The notes beneath the pieces were generated by a model. The model ran no database searches. It was not told the origin of the DNA and saw only the letters and a program-made list of their open reading frames with translations. 28,152 nt of DNA from JBMNQH01 sp050944035 (GTDB lineage: Bacteria; Bacillota; Clostridia; Oscillospirales; Oscillospiraceae): the NCBI GenBank assembly GCA_050944035.1, contig JBMNQH010000019.1, positions 1 to 28,152 on the forward strand, given 5' to 3'. Shown here piece by piece: positions 7,890-16,049 of the stretch; position 1 is the stretch's first letter; every line of letters starts with the position of its first letter. The position numbers were made by a program, and so were the translations under genes.

Positions 7890-8195
7890 TCACTTAACGT
7901 CGAACACGGCGTCGAGCCCGGTGATGTTCAGGACCTCTTTGAAGCTCGGACCGACGTTAAACAGTTCCATCGCGCCGTTTTTCGCCTTCATGCTCTTGTA
8001 AGTGTTGAGCAGGACGCGAAGACCCGCGGACGAAACGAAGTCGCACCCCGCGAAATCGAGAGACAGAGCGTCTGTCTCCGGGATGCTCTTATCGAGCAGG
8101 TCTTTGAGTTCGGGCGCGGTCGTCGTGTTGAGTTCTCCCTCCAGAGCCACCACGAGGGCGGAGCCTTCTTTTTTTGTCGTCAGATTCAGTGCCAT
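7890..8195 (-). CDS. STAS-domain anti-sigma-factor antagonist (RsbV/SpoIIAA-like)
   Basis: A single STAS domain of 101 residues, the usual length for RsbV/SpoIIAA-type antagonists. It has the phosphorylation loop DFVSSAGLRVLL; the acceptor should be Ser55 or Ser56 by family analogy. In partner switching the unphosphorylated protein binds an RsbW-type kinase and displaces its client, and a PP2C phosphatase reactivates it. Both kinds of partner are encoded upstream here (RsbW-like domain on the MATE protein; SpoIIE-type phosphatase). AGGAGG lies eight to nine bases before the ATG. No sigma factor gene is next to it. Confidence 0.9.
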   Translation of the reverse strand: MALNLTTKKEGSALVVALEGELNTTTAPELKDLLDKSIPETDALSLDFAGCDFVSSAGLRVLLNTYKSMKAKNGAMELFNVGPSFKEVLNITGLDAVFDVK

Positions 8196-8263
8196 TTTGT
8201 CATTCCTCCTGTTAATTGATCTGAAGCATCATATACAATACGGATCGCGTTTGCCGCCGGACG

Positions 8264-9856
8264 TCAACCGTTCAGGCGTCTGAAGTTTTCGGCGTTGGAT
8301 CTGTAAAGATTTTTGAATACTATATAGTTGCGCTCGTAGATCTCTTTGTTCCCCGGATCGGGATAATATGTATGAGCGGCTTTCACAAGGCGGCGGGACG
8401 CGGATTTTACGTCATCTCCTGTCAGCCCGGCGGCGACGACGATCGCGCATCCCATGGCGCCGACCTCTTGGGCGTTATCGACCGTCTCTATCGTTCTGCC
8501 GGTGATATCCGCGAGCATTTGGCTTATTACGGGCGACAGCGACCCGCCGCCAACAAAGCGGATCACTTCGGAGGTTTTCACCTTTTTCGCCTCGCATTCA
8601 AGCAGCCAGCGCAGATGGAAGCAGATGCCCTCCAAGACGGCGCGGATCATATCCCGTTTGCCGGTGTCGATCTTTATATTGAAGAACATCCCCGCGGCGT
8701 TTGCATCCTCGAACGGACAGCGGTTGCCGTGGAGCCACGGGGTAAAGATCACTCCGTTCGCCCCGGGCGGAACCTTGCTTACCTCGGCAGACATAAAGTC
8801 GTACAGGCTGGTGAACTCGCTCTCAAAATCGTCCGTGACCTCGGTTTTCTCAAGGTAAATACTGATCTCGTCAAGCGCGAGGTGATTTTTGACCCATTCG
8901 TAGCACTTCCCTGCCGTTTCCAATTCGGCGTAATAGTTGAAGTACCCACGGTTTGCCGACAGCACGCCGGTGATCATGGCGTTGATATCGACCGTCTGGT
9001 AATCGAGACAGGTCGATACCCAGCCGGAGGTCCCGACGTAGATATGCGTGTCGCCCGGCTCAACGCACCCCGCGCCGATGTTGACGAAGGTCGTGTCGCC
9101 GCCTCCGCCGAAAACGGGGGTGCCCTCCTTCAGCCCGAGGTCGTGCGCCGCGTCGGCGGTCAAGCCGCCGACGCGATCGGTACAGTCGATGATCGGCGGC
9201 ATGTGCTCTGGTTTGACCTTGTACATTTTCAAAAGGCCCTTGTTCCACCCCTCCTTGCACTTGCGGGTATCGTAGAGGAAGGTGGCAAAAGCGGTGTCCG
9301 CCGTCCTTATGATCTTCCCGGTACAGCGGGAGACAAGATAGTCGCTCACGTCAAGCCATTTATCGACACGAGCGAATATCTCCGGCTCGTTGTTTTCGAC
9401 CCACTTGTATTTCCATACCGGGTCCTTCGCGCTGGTCGATCCGGCGTAGTTGACCCGCAGATTGCGCAGGAGCTTGTAAAGGCTGCAGCCCGAGACCTTG
9501 ACGATCCCCTTTCCCATGCAGTTGCGGTATTCGTTCACGCCGCGGCTGTCCATATAGCACATCGCAGGACGGAGCGCTTTCCCGTTTTTGTCAACGAGAA
9601 CGACGCCCTGCATCTGCGCGCAGAATGCCAACCCCGAAACCTCTTCCGGCTTTATATCAGTTTTATCAAAAAGTTCTTTTGTCGTTTTGCAGATCGCCTG
9701 CCACCATTCGTCGGTGTCCTGCTCGGCGCCGCCGTTATCAAGAATGCGGAGCGCATAGGAAGCGTTCGACGCCGCCGCGAGGGTGATCCTGTCGCCCACG
9801 TCAAAGAGGCAGGTCTTCAAGCTGCTTGTCCCGAAATCGTAAATTATGATATACAT
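8264..9856 (-). CDS. FGGY-family carbohydrate kinase (xylulokinase-like)
   Basis: A protein of 530 residues, typical for the FGGY family. The N-terminal lobe opens with the phosphate-binding DFGTSSLKTCLFD; the middle has GGGGDTTFVNIGAG and YVGTSGWVS; the C-terminal lobe has FVGGGSLSPVISQMLADITG and AQEVGAMGCAIVVAAG, the usual family signature region. It should phosphorylate a sugar or sugar alcohol with ATP in the cytoplasm. Xylulokinase-like is the best guess, but the substrate cannot be fixed. Its ATG shares one base with the stop of the MATE gene (TAATG), so translation is coupled. No sugar transporter or isomerase accompanies it, so its presence in a signalling operon is odd. Confidence 0.88.
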   Translation of the reverse strand: MYIIIYDFGTSSLKTCLFDVGDRITLAAASNASYALRILDNGGAEQDTDEWWQAICKTTKELFDKTDIKPEEVSGLAFCAQMQGVVLVDKNGKALRPAMCYMDSRGVNEYRNCMGKGIVKVSGCSLYKLLRNLRVNYAGSTSAKDPVWKYKWVENNEPEIFARVDKWLDVSDYLVSRCTGKIIRTADTAFATFLYDTRKCKEGWNKGLLKMYKVKPEHMPPIIDCTDRVGGLTADAAHDLGLKEGTPVFGGGGDTTFVNIGAGCVEPGDTHIYVGTSGWVSTCLDYQTVDINAMITGVLSANRGYFNYYAELETAGKCYEWVKNHLALDEISIYLEKTEVTDDFESEFTSLYDFMSAEVSKVPPGANGVIFTPWLHGNRCPFEDANAAGMFFNIKIDTGKRDMIRAVLEGICFHLRWLLECEAKKVKTSEVIRFVGGGSLSPVISQMLADITGRTIETVDNAQEVGAMGCAIVVAAGLTGDDVKSASRRLVKAAHTYYPDPGNKEIYERNYIVFKNLYRSNAENFRRLNG

Positions 9857-11589
9857 TATAACGTCTCCGCGGCCTTTTCTTCACGACGGAACCGTATCAT
9901 ATTCCGGTTGTAGCCGGTGGTCACAAGATATGCCTTTTCCTTCTGTGATTCCATCAATCCGCTGAGTATCATGCTGCTGAGCCCTTCGATATGAAGATCG
10001 GGGTCCGTGATGTCGAACAGCTTTCCCGAATCCCGTTCAATGATGAGAACGGAGCCCTCCTCAAAGAACAGGGAAAACTCGATCAGGATCGGCATTTTTA
10101 CACGGCTGTTCTGCTCCATAACGGTAAGCCCGATCTCCTCCGCAAAGAGCTGTGCGCGCACCGCTTCCTCCTTGCTGTACCCGCGGGACAGCATAGCGTC
10201 CCTAACCTGCTCCGACAGCTTGCCGGCGCTTTCGGCAGTCAGCCGGTCGTCCATAACGACGATATCGGAATCCATATCCTTCAAAATGAAGGGAAAATTC
10301 TCCTTTCCGAATCGCAGATACACGAACAAAAAGGCGCAGATAAGCGTCAGTATCGGAGCGATCACGAAGCCCGCCCACATACCGTTTATCCCGAAAATAA
10401 GGGAGCCGAGGATCGGTAAGAGAACGTATAATAAACCGTTCTGCAGGCACGCGATGCAGGTAGCCATGCCGATGCGGTCTATCAGCATATAGTAAGAAGT
10501 CGTAAGTGACACCGTACTGCAGAATATGAATCCGAGAGATACGATCCGAATGGCTGTCATCGCCGCGGAAAGCGAAGCTCCTTCGGTGACTCCGAACAAA
10601 CCGCAGAACTGTTTTGCAAAGATCATAATGAGCAACATCGCCGCTCCGCCTTCCAGGACCGCGGCCTTGACGCCGGAACGCATAACTCTTTTTATGAGCT
10701 TATGATTCTTTTCTCCGAAGTAGGTCCCGATAAGGGGCTGCATCGCCATCCCTACGCCGTCCATCACGACTCCGAATTCGATCAGACTGACGACCACGGC
10801 GAGTGCGATCAAGCCCGTATCGCCGTAGGCGCGGGAAATAAAACCGATCATTACAAAGTCCATAAGTCCCCAGCATATGTAAACGGACGAATCCACTATG
10901 CTGTATTTCGACGTCAGGAGAAAGTCCTTAAAGGACAGATGCCACACGAAGTGGAGCGTGTTTTTCTTTCTGAAAAAGTGCCAGAAGCAGGTAAGGATAC
11001 CGAGACCGTTTCCTATCACGGAGCCTAAAATGATACCGGTCATTCCGAGATACTTTGTCAATATGACGGAGCAGACGATGTTTCCGCCGATCTGGAAACC
11101 GTAACAGATGTTGTTGCACAACTCGTCGCCGTCGCTGTAGACCATCTGTTCAAGATAAAAGATAACGATGGTCAAAAAAGCGTTGACCGGCAGGAATTTA
11201 TAGTATTGGAGCGCCTTTTCCAGAGTTTCACCCTTTATGCCGCTCACGCTGAAGTAGACGTTTTGAAATGCGAAGATCAAAAGTGCGGAGATAAGCCCTA
11301 TGCCGATGCTGACGATAAGCCCCTGCCCGTATATCTCGTCGGCGCGGCGCTTTCGCATTGCTCCCACTTCGCGCGTGAAAACGATCCCGACGCCCGTCGA
11401 GACGAGATCACCGAAGAAGGTCACAACGGCGGTCACCGGTGTGATCGCGTTGATCCCGGCAACGCCCGATTCGCCTATGAAAAAGCCGGCGATGATGCTG
11501 TCGCTGAGCAGCATCAGGTACATCACCGCCTTGGTGAACGTGCCGGATATCAGCATAGAGCGGAATTTCTTTTCACAAAAGCCTTGCAT
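9856..11589 (-). CDS. MATE-family transporter fused to an RsbW-like ATPase domain
   Basis: Residues 1 to about 435 are a multi-pass MATE-type transporter (about twelve helices in two bundles, e.g. MYLMLLSDSIIAGFFIG at the start). The remaining 130 or so residues are cytoplasmic and resemble an RsbW/SpoIIAB-type HATPase. AEEIGLTVMEQN (about 483-494) sits where the N box should be, ERDSGKLFDITDPD near 518-530 resembles the DxGxxFDP box, and TTGYNRNMIRF is near the end. Where RsbW has the metal-binding Asn, this protein appears to have Thr, so kinase activity is doubtful. AAGGAG lies just before the ATG, 11 bases after the phosphatase stop. The fusion suggests that the STAS protein and phosphatase control, or are controlled by, the transporter. 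MATE substrate is unknown. Confidence 0.82.
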   Translation of the reverse strand: MQGFCEKKFRSMLISGTFTKAVMYLMLLSDSIIAGFFIGESGVAGINAITPVTAVVTFFGDLVSTGVGIVFTREVGAMRKRRADEIYGQGLIVSIGIGLISALLIFAFQNVYFSVSGIKGETLEKALQYYKFLPVNAFLTIVIFYLEQMVYSDGDELCNNICYGFQIGGNIVCSVILTKYLGMTGIILGSVIGNGLGILTCFWHFFRKKNTLHFVWHLSFKDFLLTSKYSIVDSSVYICWGLMDFVMIGFISRAYGDTGLIALAVVVSLIEFGVVMDGVGMAMQPLIGTYFGEKNHKLIKRVMRSGVKAAVLEGGAAMLLIMIFAKQFCGLFGVTEGASLSAAMTAIRIVSLGFIFCSTVSLTTSYYMLIDRIGMATCIACLQNGLLYVLLPILGSLIFGINGMWAGFVIAPILTLICAFLFVYLRFGKENFPFILKDMDSDIVVMDDRLTAESAGKLSEQVRDAMLSRGYSKEEAVRAQLFAEEIGLTVMEQNSRVKMPILIEFSLFFEEGSVLIIERDSGKLFDITDPDLHIEGLSSMILSGLMESQKEKAYLVTTGYNRNMIRFRREEKAAETL

Positions 11590-11600
11590 AATACTCCTTC

Positions 11601-13106
11601 TTATTCTTTTACGGTCAGAACGACCATTGTAATATCGTCAAACTGGGGGACGCCGTCCGCGAAAACGCCGATGTCGGCAAGGACTTCGTCAAGCACCTTT
11701 TCTCCCGGCTCGTCCTTGGCGGCCTCAAGCATCTTTTCAAGCCGGTCGGTGCCGTAGAGCGCGTTCTCGCGGTCGTGCGCTTCCGTGACGCCGTCGGTAT
11801 AAAGGAGCAAGCGATCGCCCGGCTCAAGCGTGAACTCGCCCTGCCTGTATCTCGTAAACTCCATCCCGGCGAGGAACAGACCGTGTACCTTTTCTATCAG
11901 CTCGCAGGGTTGCCCCTTCCGCTGGAGCACGGGGTAATTGTGCCCCGCATTTGTGTACTGCAGGAGCATCGTCCGTTTGTCGAGAATGCCGATCCAAGCG
12001 GTGGCGAACATACCCTCGTCGTTGTTCTCACAGAGCCGCGCATTGACGGCGGTAAAGATCTCCGACGTGGTATCCTTTGTCAGAGCGTAGTCCTTGATCA
12101 TAGTCTTTGCCGTCATCATAAAGAGCGCGGCAGGCGTTCCTTTGCCGGATACGTCGGCGATCAAAAAGCAAATGCGGTTTTCGTCGATCGGAAAGTAGTC
12201 ATAGAAGTCGCCGCCCACTTCCTTGGCGGTATTCATACTGCCGCGCAGGACGATCCCCGGAAAGTTTTCAAACTCCGGCGCGGCGGGAGGAAGGGCGTCC
12301 GCCTGGATCTTTGAGGCGATGCGCAGGTCGGTCTGCGTGGACGCAAGCGTTTTGCTTTTATCGATAAATATGACGCAGTACATGATGATCAGCGACATCA
12401 GCACCATACCGTACTGAGAGGCGTTGCCGAACTGCCCCTCCGTCAGCGCGTATTCGACCAGCGGAAACAGAATGAACGTCAGCGCCGCCGCTTTTTGATT
12501 GCGCGGGTTGTGGCTCATAATGATCAAAACCGCGGTGAGAAGGGAGGTCACGGCAAGATAAATATCCTCGGCAAAGGAAAAAGCGGTCGTTTGATACATC
12601 CCGGCGCTGTCAAGATAGAACGTCGTCGGATAAAACACGTTGGACAGCAAAACCAGCGTTTGCAGCGCCAGCAGAACGGGAACGATCTTGTCGGTCAGCC
12701 TTGCAAGCTTCCCGTCGAAGCCCAGCGTGACTTTTACGTAAGAGTAGAAAAAGTAGATCATCGCAAGGTCAAGCAGCTTGCTGACCAGGCAAAGGATGAA
12801 ACAGACCGTGCTCCGTTCCGGTATCTTCACCGTGAAAAGAATCGCTTCGTTGACCGCAAAGCAGACGCTCACAAAAACGATCAGGCTTCTCAAATAGCCG
12901 ATCCCGTTGCCTTTTTGCTTCATGCATCCGAAAAACAGCGCCGCACTGAAAAGCGCGCCGATCGAATCCACACCGGCGTCGAACAGGCTGTCCTTCAGTC
13001 TCGCCTCCGTGAAAAACGGGATGCTGAGCGCTATTATGAATACCGCTGACGCGATGGTAAAAATCAATCCGAATACGGCTGCGTTTTCTTTCAGTTTTTT
13101 AGTCAT
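11601..13106 (-). CDS. Multi-pass membrane SpoIIE/RsbU-type PP2C phosphatase
   Basis: About eight membrane helices fill the first 250 residues. A cytoplasmic PP2C domain of the SpoIIE/RsbU type follows: VGGDFYDYF, ADVSGKGTPAALFM, TNAGHNYPVL, LLLYTDGVTEA and the closing DDITMVVL with its metal-binding Asp pair. The expected job is to dephosphorylate the STAS antagonist encoded three genes downstream, with the membrane part as sensor. The start at 13106 has GAGAGGG nine bases upstream; a longer frame to 13172 would need TTG and has no binding site. A gap of 205 bases separates it from the upstream kinase gene; I see no clear promoter there, though one is possible. First gene of a tight group with MATE-RsbW (11-base gap). 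Confidence 0.88.
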   Translation of the reverse strand: MTKKLKENAAVFGLIFTIASAVFIIALSIPFFTEARLKDSLFDAGVDSIGALFSAALFFGCMKQKGNGIGYLRSLIVFVSVCFAVNEAILFTVKIPERSTVCFILCLVSKLLDLAMIYFFYSYVKVTLGFDGKLARLTDKIVPVLLALQTLVLLSNVFYPTTFYLDSAGMYQTTAFSFAEDIYLAVTSLLTAVLIIMSHNPRNQKAAALTFILFPLVEYALTEGQFGNASQYGMVLMSLIIMYCVIFIDKSKTLASTQTDLRIASKIQADALPPAAPEFENFPGIVLRGSMNTAKEVGGDFYDYFPIDENRICFLIADVSGKGTPAALFMMTAKTMIKDYALTKDTTSEIFTAVNARLCENNDEGMFATAWIGILDKRTMLLQYTNAGHNYPVLQRKGQPCELIEKVHGLFLAGMEFTRYRQGEFTLEPGDRLLLYTDGVTEAHDRENALYGTDRLEKMLEAAKDEPGEKVLDEVLADIGVFADGVPQFDDITMVVLTVKE

Positions 13107-13311
13107 CTGTATTATCCCTCTCGTGTCGCTCGACGGCGTGACGTTCACGTCCTCTTCGGAAAGACCGATCAAAGAGGACTCTGTCGTCCGGGTCGTATTT
13201 TTGATTCATCTGGGTACGGAATCACGGTCGATCCGCAAGGGACCGTTTTGACACCGTTCAGTATGTATCATCAACGGTATATTACAGCGTTAGAGCCGTT
13301 TACGCCGTTTT

Positions 13312-14535
13312 TCATTCCGGCTTTGTAAGCGGTATCGTCACCTTCACCGTCGTTCCGCCGCCTTCGCGCGCGCAGACGGAGAGTGCGCCGCCGCACATCA
13401 TATCGAGCCTTTCGCGGATATTGTTCAGCGCGATATGCGGCTCGTTGTTGTCGGCATCTTCAAAGCCGGGGCCGTCGTCTTCAACGATGATCTCGCTTGA
13501 CGACGCCGTCTTTCTCGTGACGACTGAAATATGAATGGGAGAGTTGCTCGCCCTCATGCCGTGTACTACGGCGTTTTCCACGATGGGCTGCAGCGTCAGC
13601 GGCGGCAGGCGGAACGACGTGTGCGGCGTATCGAAACTGACGAACAGACTGTCTTCAAACTGCGCCTGTTCAATGGCAAGATAAGCGCGGGTATGATCGA
13701 GTTCTTCACTGAAAGGAATGGTGCTGTCGCTTGCGATGGCGGAAAAGTTTTTGCGCAGATAGGTTGTAAAGTCAAGCGTTACCTGTTTGGCTTTGCCGGC
13801 GTCCTGATCGCAAAGATAGTAGATGCCCATCAGGGAATTGTAGATAAAATGCGGCCGCATCTGCAAAACCTTGATGTTGGCGCGCTGGTTTGCGATCTCC
13901 CGCTGCTGGCGCATATATTTATCTATATTGTCCGACAGTATCAGACTGTACATTATCAACGCAAAGAGCGCCATGCCGAACACCACGAAGATATCGACCT
14001 GGACAAACATATGGACCAATACCGTCACGCTCATCAGCAAAAGATAGATCAAAAGACCGACGAAATACTTTTTGGAGAGCGATTTTTTCCGTCTGACCGT
14101 ACCTGCTATGTTGAGCAAAAGAACAAGGAGAAGAGGCGACACGGACAGCGCGAAAAGCGGTCCGTAGTAGAATTCATTATCCGCGGTAACATAGTAGAAA
14201 ACGTCCGTAAACTGCGAGACTATAAGCATCACGAAATATGCGCCGGAAAGCGCCATCACCGCATAAAAAAGCGCACTGTGTTTTACTTTTTCGTGTGAGC
14301 TGTGCAAAAGAAAGATCGTGGGCATAAAGATCGGCACCGAAACCAGCAGCGAATCAAAGAAATAGAATATTTTTTCCGCCGTCATCTTGGTGGGGTCGTC
14401 GTAGAAGATCAGCGCCAAAAAGCAGGAGACGGCGCACAAAGACAGCAGAGAGAATAAGGTGATGAAATACCGCTTGTTCCATTTGTCGAGCGAGGGAACC
14501 AAAAAAGCAAGCACCACGCCGAACGCCATCGTCAC
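13312..14535 (-). CDS. LytS-type multi-pass sensor histidine kinase
   Basis: About seven membrane helices precede a cytoplasmic His_kinase/HATPase pair of the LytS family. The acceptor is in LQMRPHFIYNSLMGIYYL, the N box is QPIVENAVVHGM, and EDDGPGF and GGGTTVKVTIPL complete the ATP site. It should phosphorylate the HTH-receiver protein encoded immediately upstream. The start is uncertain. The frame is open to 14691, but everything before 14571 overlaps the regulator gene. The first hydrophobic helix (FLYYALGGAILV then TMAFGVVLAFLVP) begins right at the regulator stop, where no ATG, GTG or TTG exists in frame. I give the GTG at 14535 as the first usual codon; ATG at 14529 is next. Neither has a good binding site. 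Confidence 0.83.
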   Translation of the reverse strand: MTMAFGVVLAFLVPSLDKWNKRYFITLFSLLSLCAVSCFLALIFYDDPTKMTAEKIFYFFDSLLVSVPIFMPTIFLLHSSHEKVKHSALFYAVMALSGAYFVMLIVSQFTDVFYYVTADNEFYYGPLFALSVSPLLLVLLLNIAGTVRRKKSLSKKYFVGLLIYLLLMSVTVLVHMFVQVDIFVVFGMALFALIMYSLILSDNIDKYMRQQREIANQRANIKVLQMRPHFIYNSLMGIYYLCDQDAGKAKQVTLDFTTYLRKNFSAIASDSTIPFSEELDHTRAYLAIEQAQFEDSLFVSFDTPHTSFRLPPLTLQPIVENAVVHGMRASNSPIHISVVTRKTASSSEIIVEDDGPGFEDADNNEPHIALNNIRERLDMMCGGALSVCAREGGGTTVKVTIPLTKPE

Positions 14536-14570
14536 AAGGATAGCGCCGCCGAGGGCATAGTAGAGAAAAT

Positions 14571-15176
14571 CTACATGGTTCTCGCGTCTTCGCCCCCTGT
14601 CCAGAAAGGAAATCTCAGCTTTTCGAGCTGCTCCCTGACGCCTTCCGGAGTGATCGGCTTGAGCATAAAACCGCTCGCGCTCGTGTTCCACGCATCAAGA
14701 GAGTAGTCGGCGTACGCGGTCAGATATACGACGTTGGTGTGGGGATTGATCTCAAGCAGAGTCCGGCAAAGATCCAGCCCGTTCGTGCGGCGGAGTTCGA
14801 TATCCAGAAAAGCAAGCGAGACGCGGTTCGTTTTGGCGTATTCGACGGCTTCGTCGGCGTCGGTAAAGCCGGTGACCGTCGCATACGGCATCACCTCCGC
14901 AAGCACCGGAAGTCCGCCCGTCAGTATCAGCTTTCTGTCGTCCACCATGATGACGTTCGGACTTTCGTCTCTTTCCGCGGCGTTGATCAGCAGATCGATG
15001 TTCGTGTCCAAGACTCTGGCAAGCCGGGAGATCATCATTGCGTCCGGCAGACGGATGCCAGATTCCCACCGGGATATCGTGGGGCGGGTAACGAACACTT
15101 TATCGGCTAAAGCCTGCTGCGAAAGACCTTTTTCGATTCTTAATTTCTTCAAAATTTCCGTAAAATAGAATCCCAT
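14571..15176 (-). CDS. Response regulator with N-terminal Xre-type HTH and C-terminal receiver
   Basis: Residues 5-65 are a Cro/C1-type helix-turn-helix (LRIEKGLSQQALADKVFVT, then RPTISRWESGIRLP). Residues 73-190 are a receiver with DD at 79-80, phospho-Asp125 in FLDIEL, Thr153 in YLTAYADYSLDAW and Lys173 in LKPI. The receiver resembles those normally followed by a LytTR DNA-binding domain, but here the order is reversed and the DNA-binding part is Xre-like. It is the likely partner of the LytS-type kinase overlapping its end and probably binds the divergent intergenic region. The ATG at 15176 follows GTGGAG by ten bases; an extension to 15194 would need TTG. Confidence 0.88.
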   Translation of the reverse strand: MGFYFTEILKKLRIEKGLSQQALADKVFVTRPTISRWESGIRLPDAMMISRLARVLDTNIDLLINAAERDESPNVIMVDDRKLILTGGLPVLAEVMPYATVTGFTDADEAVEYAKTNRVSLAFLDIELRRTNGLDLCRTLLEINPHTNVVYLTAYADYSLDAWNTSASGFMLKPITPEGVREQLEKLRFPFWTGGEDARTM

Positions 15177-15272
15177 AATATATGTACTCCACAATAAGCT
15201 ATATACTACGTTTCCCCATATTATTCTATATCAAATCCATAAAAAATACCAGCATATATTTATGAATTCAAT

Positions 15273-15312
15273 GTTCCAATCTGGAACGCCCCATTGAGTT
15301 TTTGCTTATAAT
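15273..15312 (+). promoter_or_regulatory. Probable operator palindrome and promoter of the surface operon
   Basis: GTTCCA (15273-15278), ATC, TGGAAC (15282-15287) is a perfect 15-bp palindrome with a 3-base centre. TATAAT at 15307-15312 is a good plus-strand -10 box. The -35 region for it falls on the right arm of the palindrome and matches the consensus poorly, which fits a promoter that depends on or is blocked by a bound regulator. The HTH-receiver protein transcribed away from this gap is the obvious candidate. The leader before the ATG at 15390 would be about 70 bases. Confidence 0.45.
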
Positions 15313-15389
15313 ATAGGAAAATAAATTGTACCATGGCCTAATTATGTGTGTATGCTGATGCAATGAGTCAAAATAGGAGGCAACTTTCC

Positions 15390-16049
15390 ATGTATATGTA
15401 TCTATCACTTGCGACGACGGTCTCGGCAGGGATCGGATTCGTCTACGGATTGTACCGGTTTTTCCGCGATGAATCGGCGCTGTACGTCCATATGATCATC
15501 TTCAGCGTCGGCTGCGCCATGTTCGGGCGGCTTTTTGAAACGCTGCAATATCTGGTCAACGGGCAACTCGGCAGCGGATTTCACGTCGGTATGCTCGGTA
15601 TCATCGGGAGCTTTCTCTTCCTGTTCAGCGCAAATTTCGGACAGATGGACTCGGTAGTCGACGACAGATCTCCGGCGTTCCGCAAAACGAGGATCATATC
15701 TCTCGCGGCGCCTGCGGTCATCGTTGCGATCTGGTGCCTTATCGCCTTCACAAAAGGTCTTGATAAAACCACTATCCCGCTCGGCGTTGAAACGCTGTTC
15801 ATAGCTCAGGCTTCGTATTTCCACCTGAAGCACCTTATCATCAAGGACGTGGAGTACGGTCTTATCAAATCTATTAGGAGCTACAATCTGTTCGCGCTCA
15901 TCTACGCGCTTCTGTGTATGCTTGAGATGCTGATAGAAAGCTTCAATCTCCCTGAAATCTGCATAGCGGTCGTATACGTTCTTCAGTGCGTCGTACTGCT
16001 GGTATTCGTACCGGTTCTCGAAAGGGGTGTGAAAAAATGGACAACCTGA
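15390..16049 (+). CDS. Seven-helix membrane protein of unknown function
   Basis: I do not recognise a family. The 219 residues show about seven hydrophobic helices joined by short loops (e.g. YLSLATTVSAGIGFVYGLY, MLGIIGSFLFLFSANF, AVIVAIWCLIAF, LFALIYALLCMLEMLI, and a last one ending VLLVFVPVL), with almost no soluble part. The size and topology are reminiscent of 7-helix sensor modules found on kinases, but no output domain follows. The ATG at 15390 has AGGAGG nine bases upstream; a longer frame to 15348 lacks one. It is the first gene of the plus-strand operon and its end overlaps the protease gene by 13 bases, so the two are probably made together and may act together. Confidence 0.72.
   Translation: MYMYLSLATTVSAGIGFVYGLYRFFRDESALYVHMIIFSVGCAMFGRLFETLQYLVNGQLGSGFHVGMLGIIGSFLFLFSANFGQMDSVVDDRSPAFRKTRIISLAAPAVIVAIWCLIAFTKGLDKTTIPLGVETLFIAQASYFHLKHLIIKDVEYGLIKSIRSYNLFALIYALLCMLEMLIESFNLPEICIAVVYVLQCVVLLVFVPVLERGVKKWTT

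Noticed and set aside
8372..9913. Plus-strand frame of 513 codons opposite the FGGY kinase
   Set aside because: Composition of an antisense frame; the FGGY motifs on the minus strand are unambiguous.
13107..13311. Internal promoter or terminator between the LytS-type kinase and the phosphatase
   Set aside because: The weak stem with a T-run faces the plus strand, and no convincing -35/-10 pair was found; a promoter cannot be excluded.
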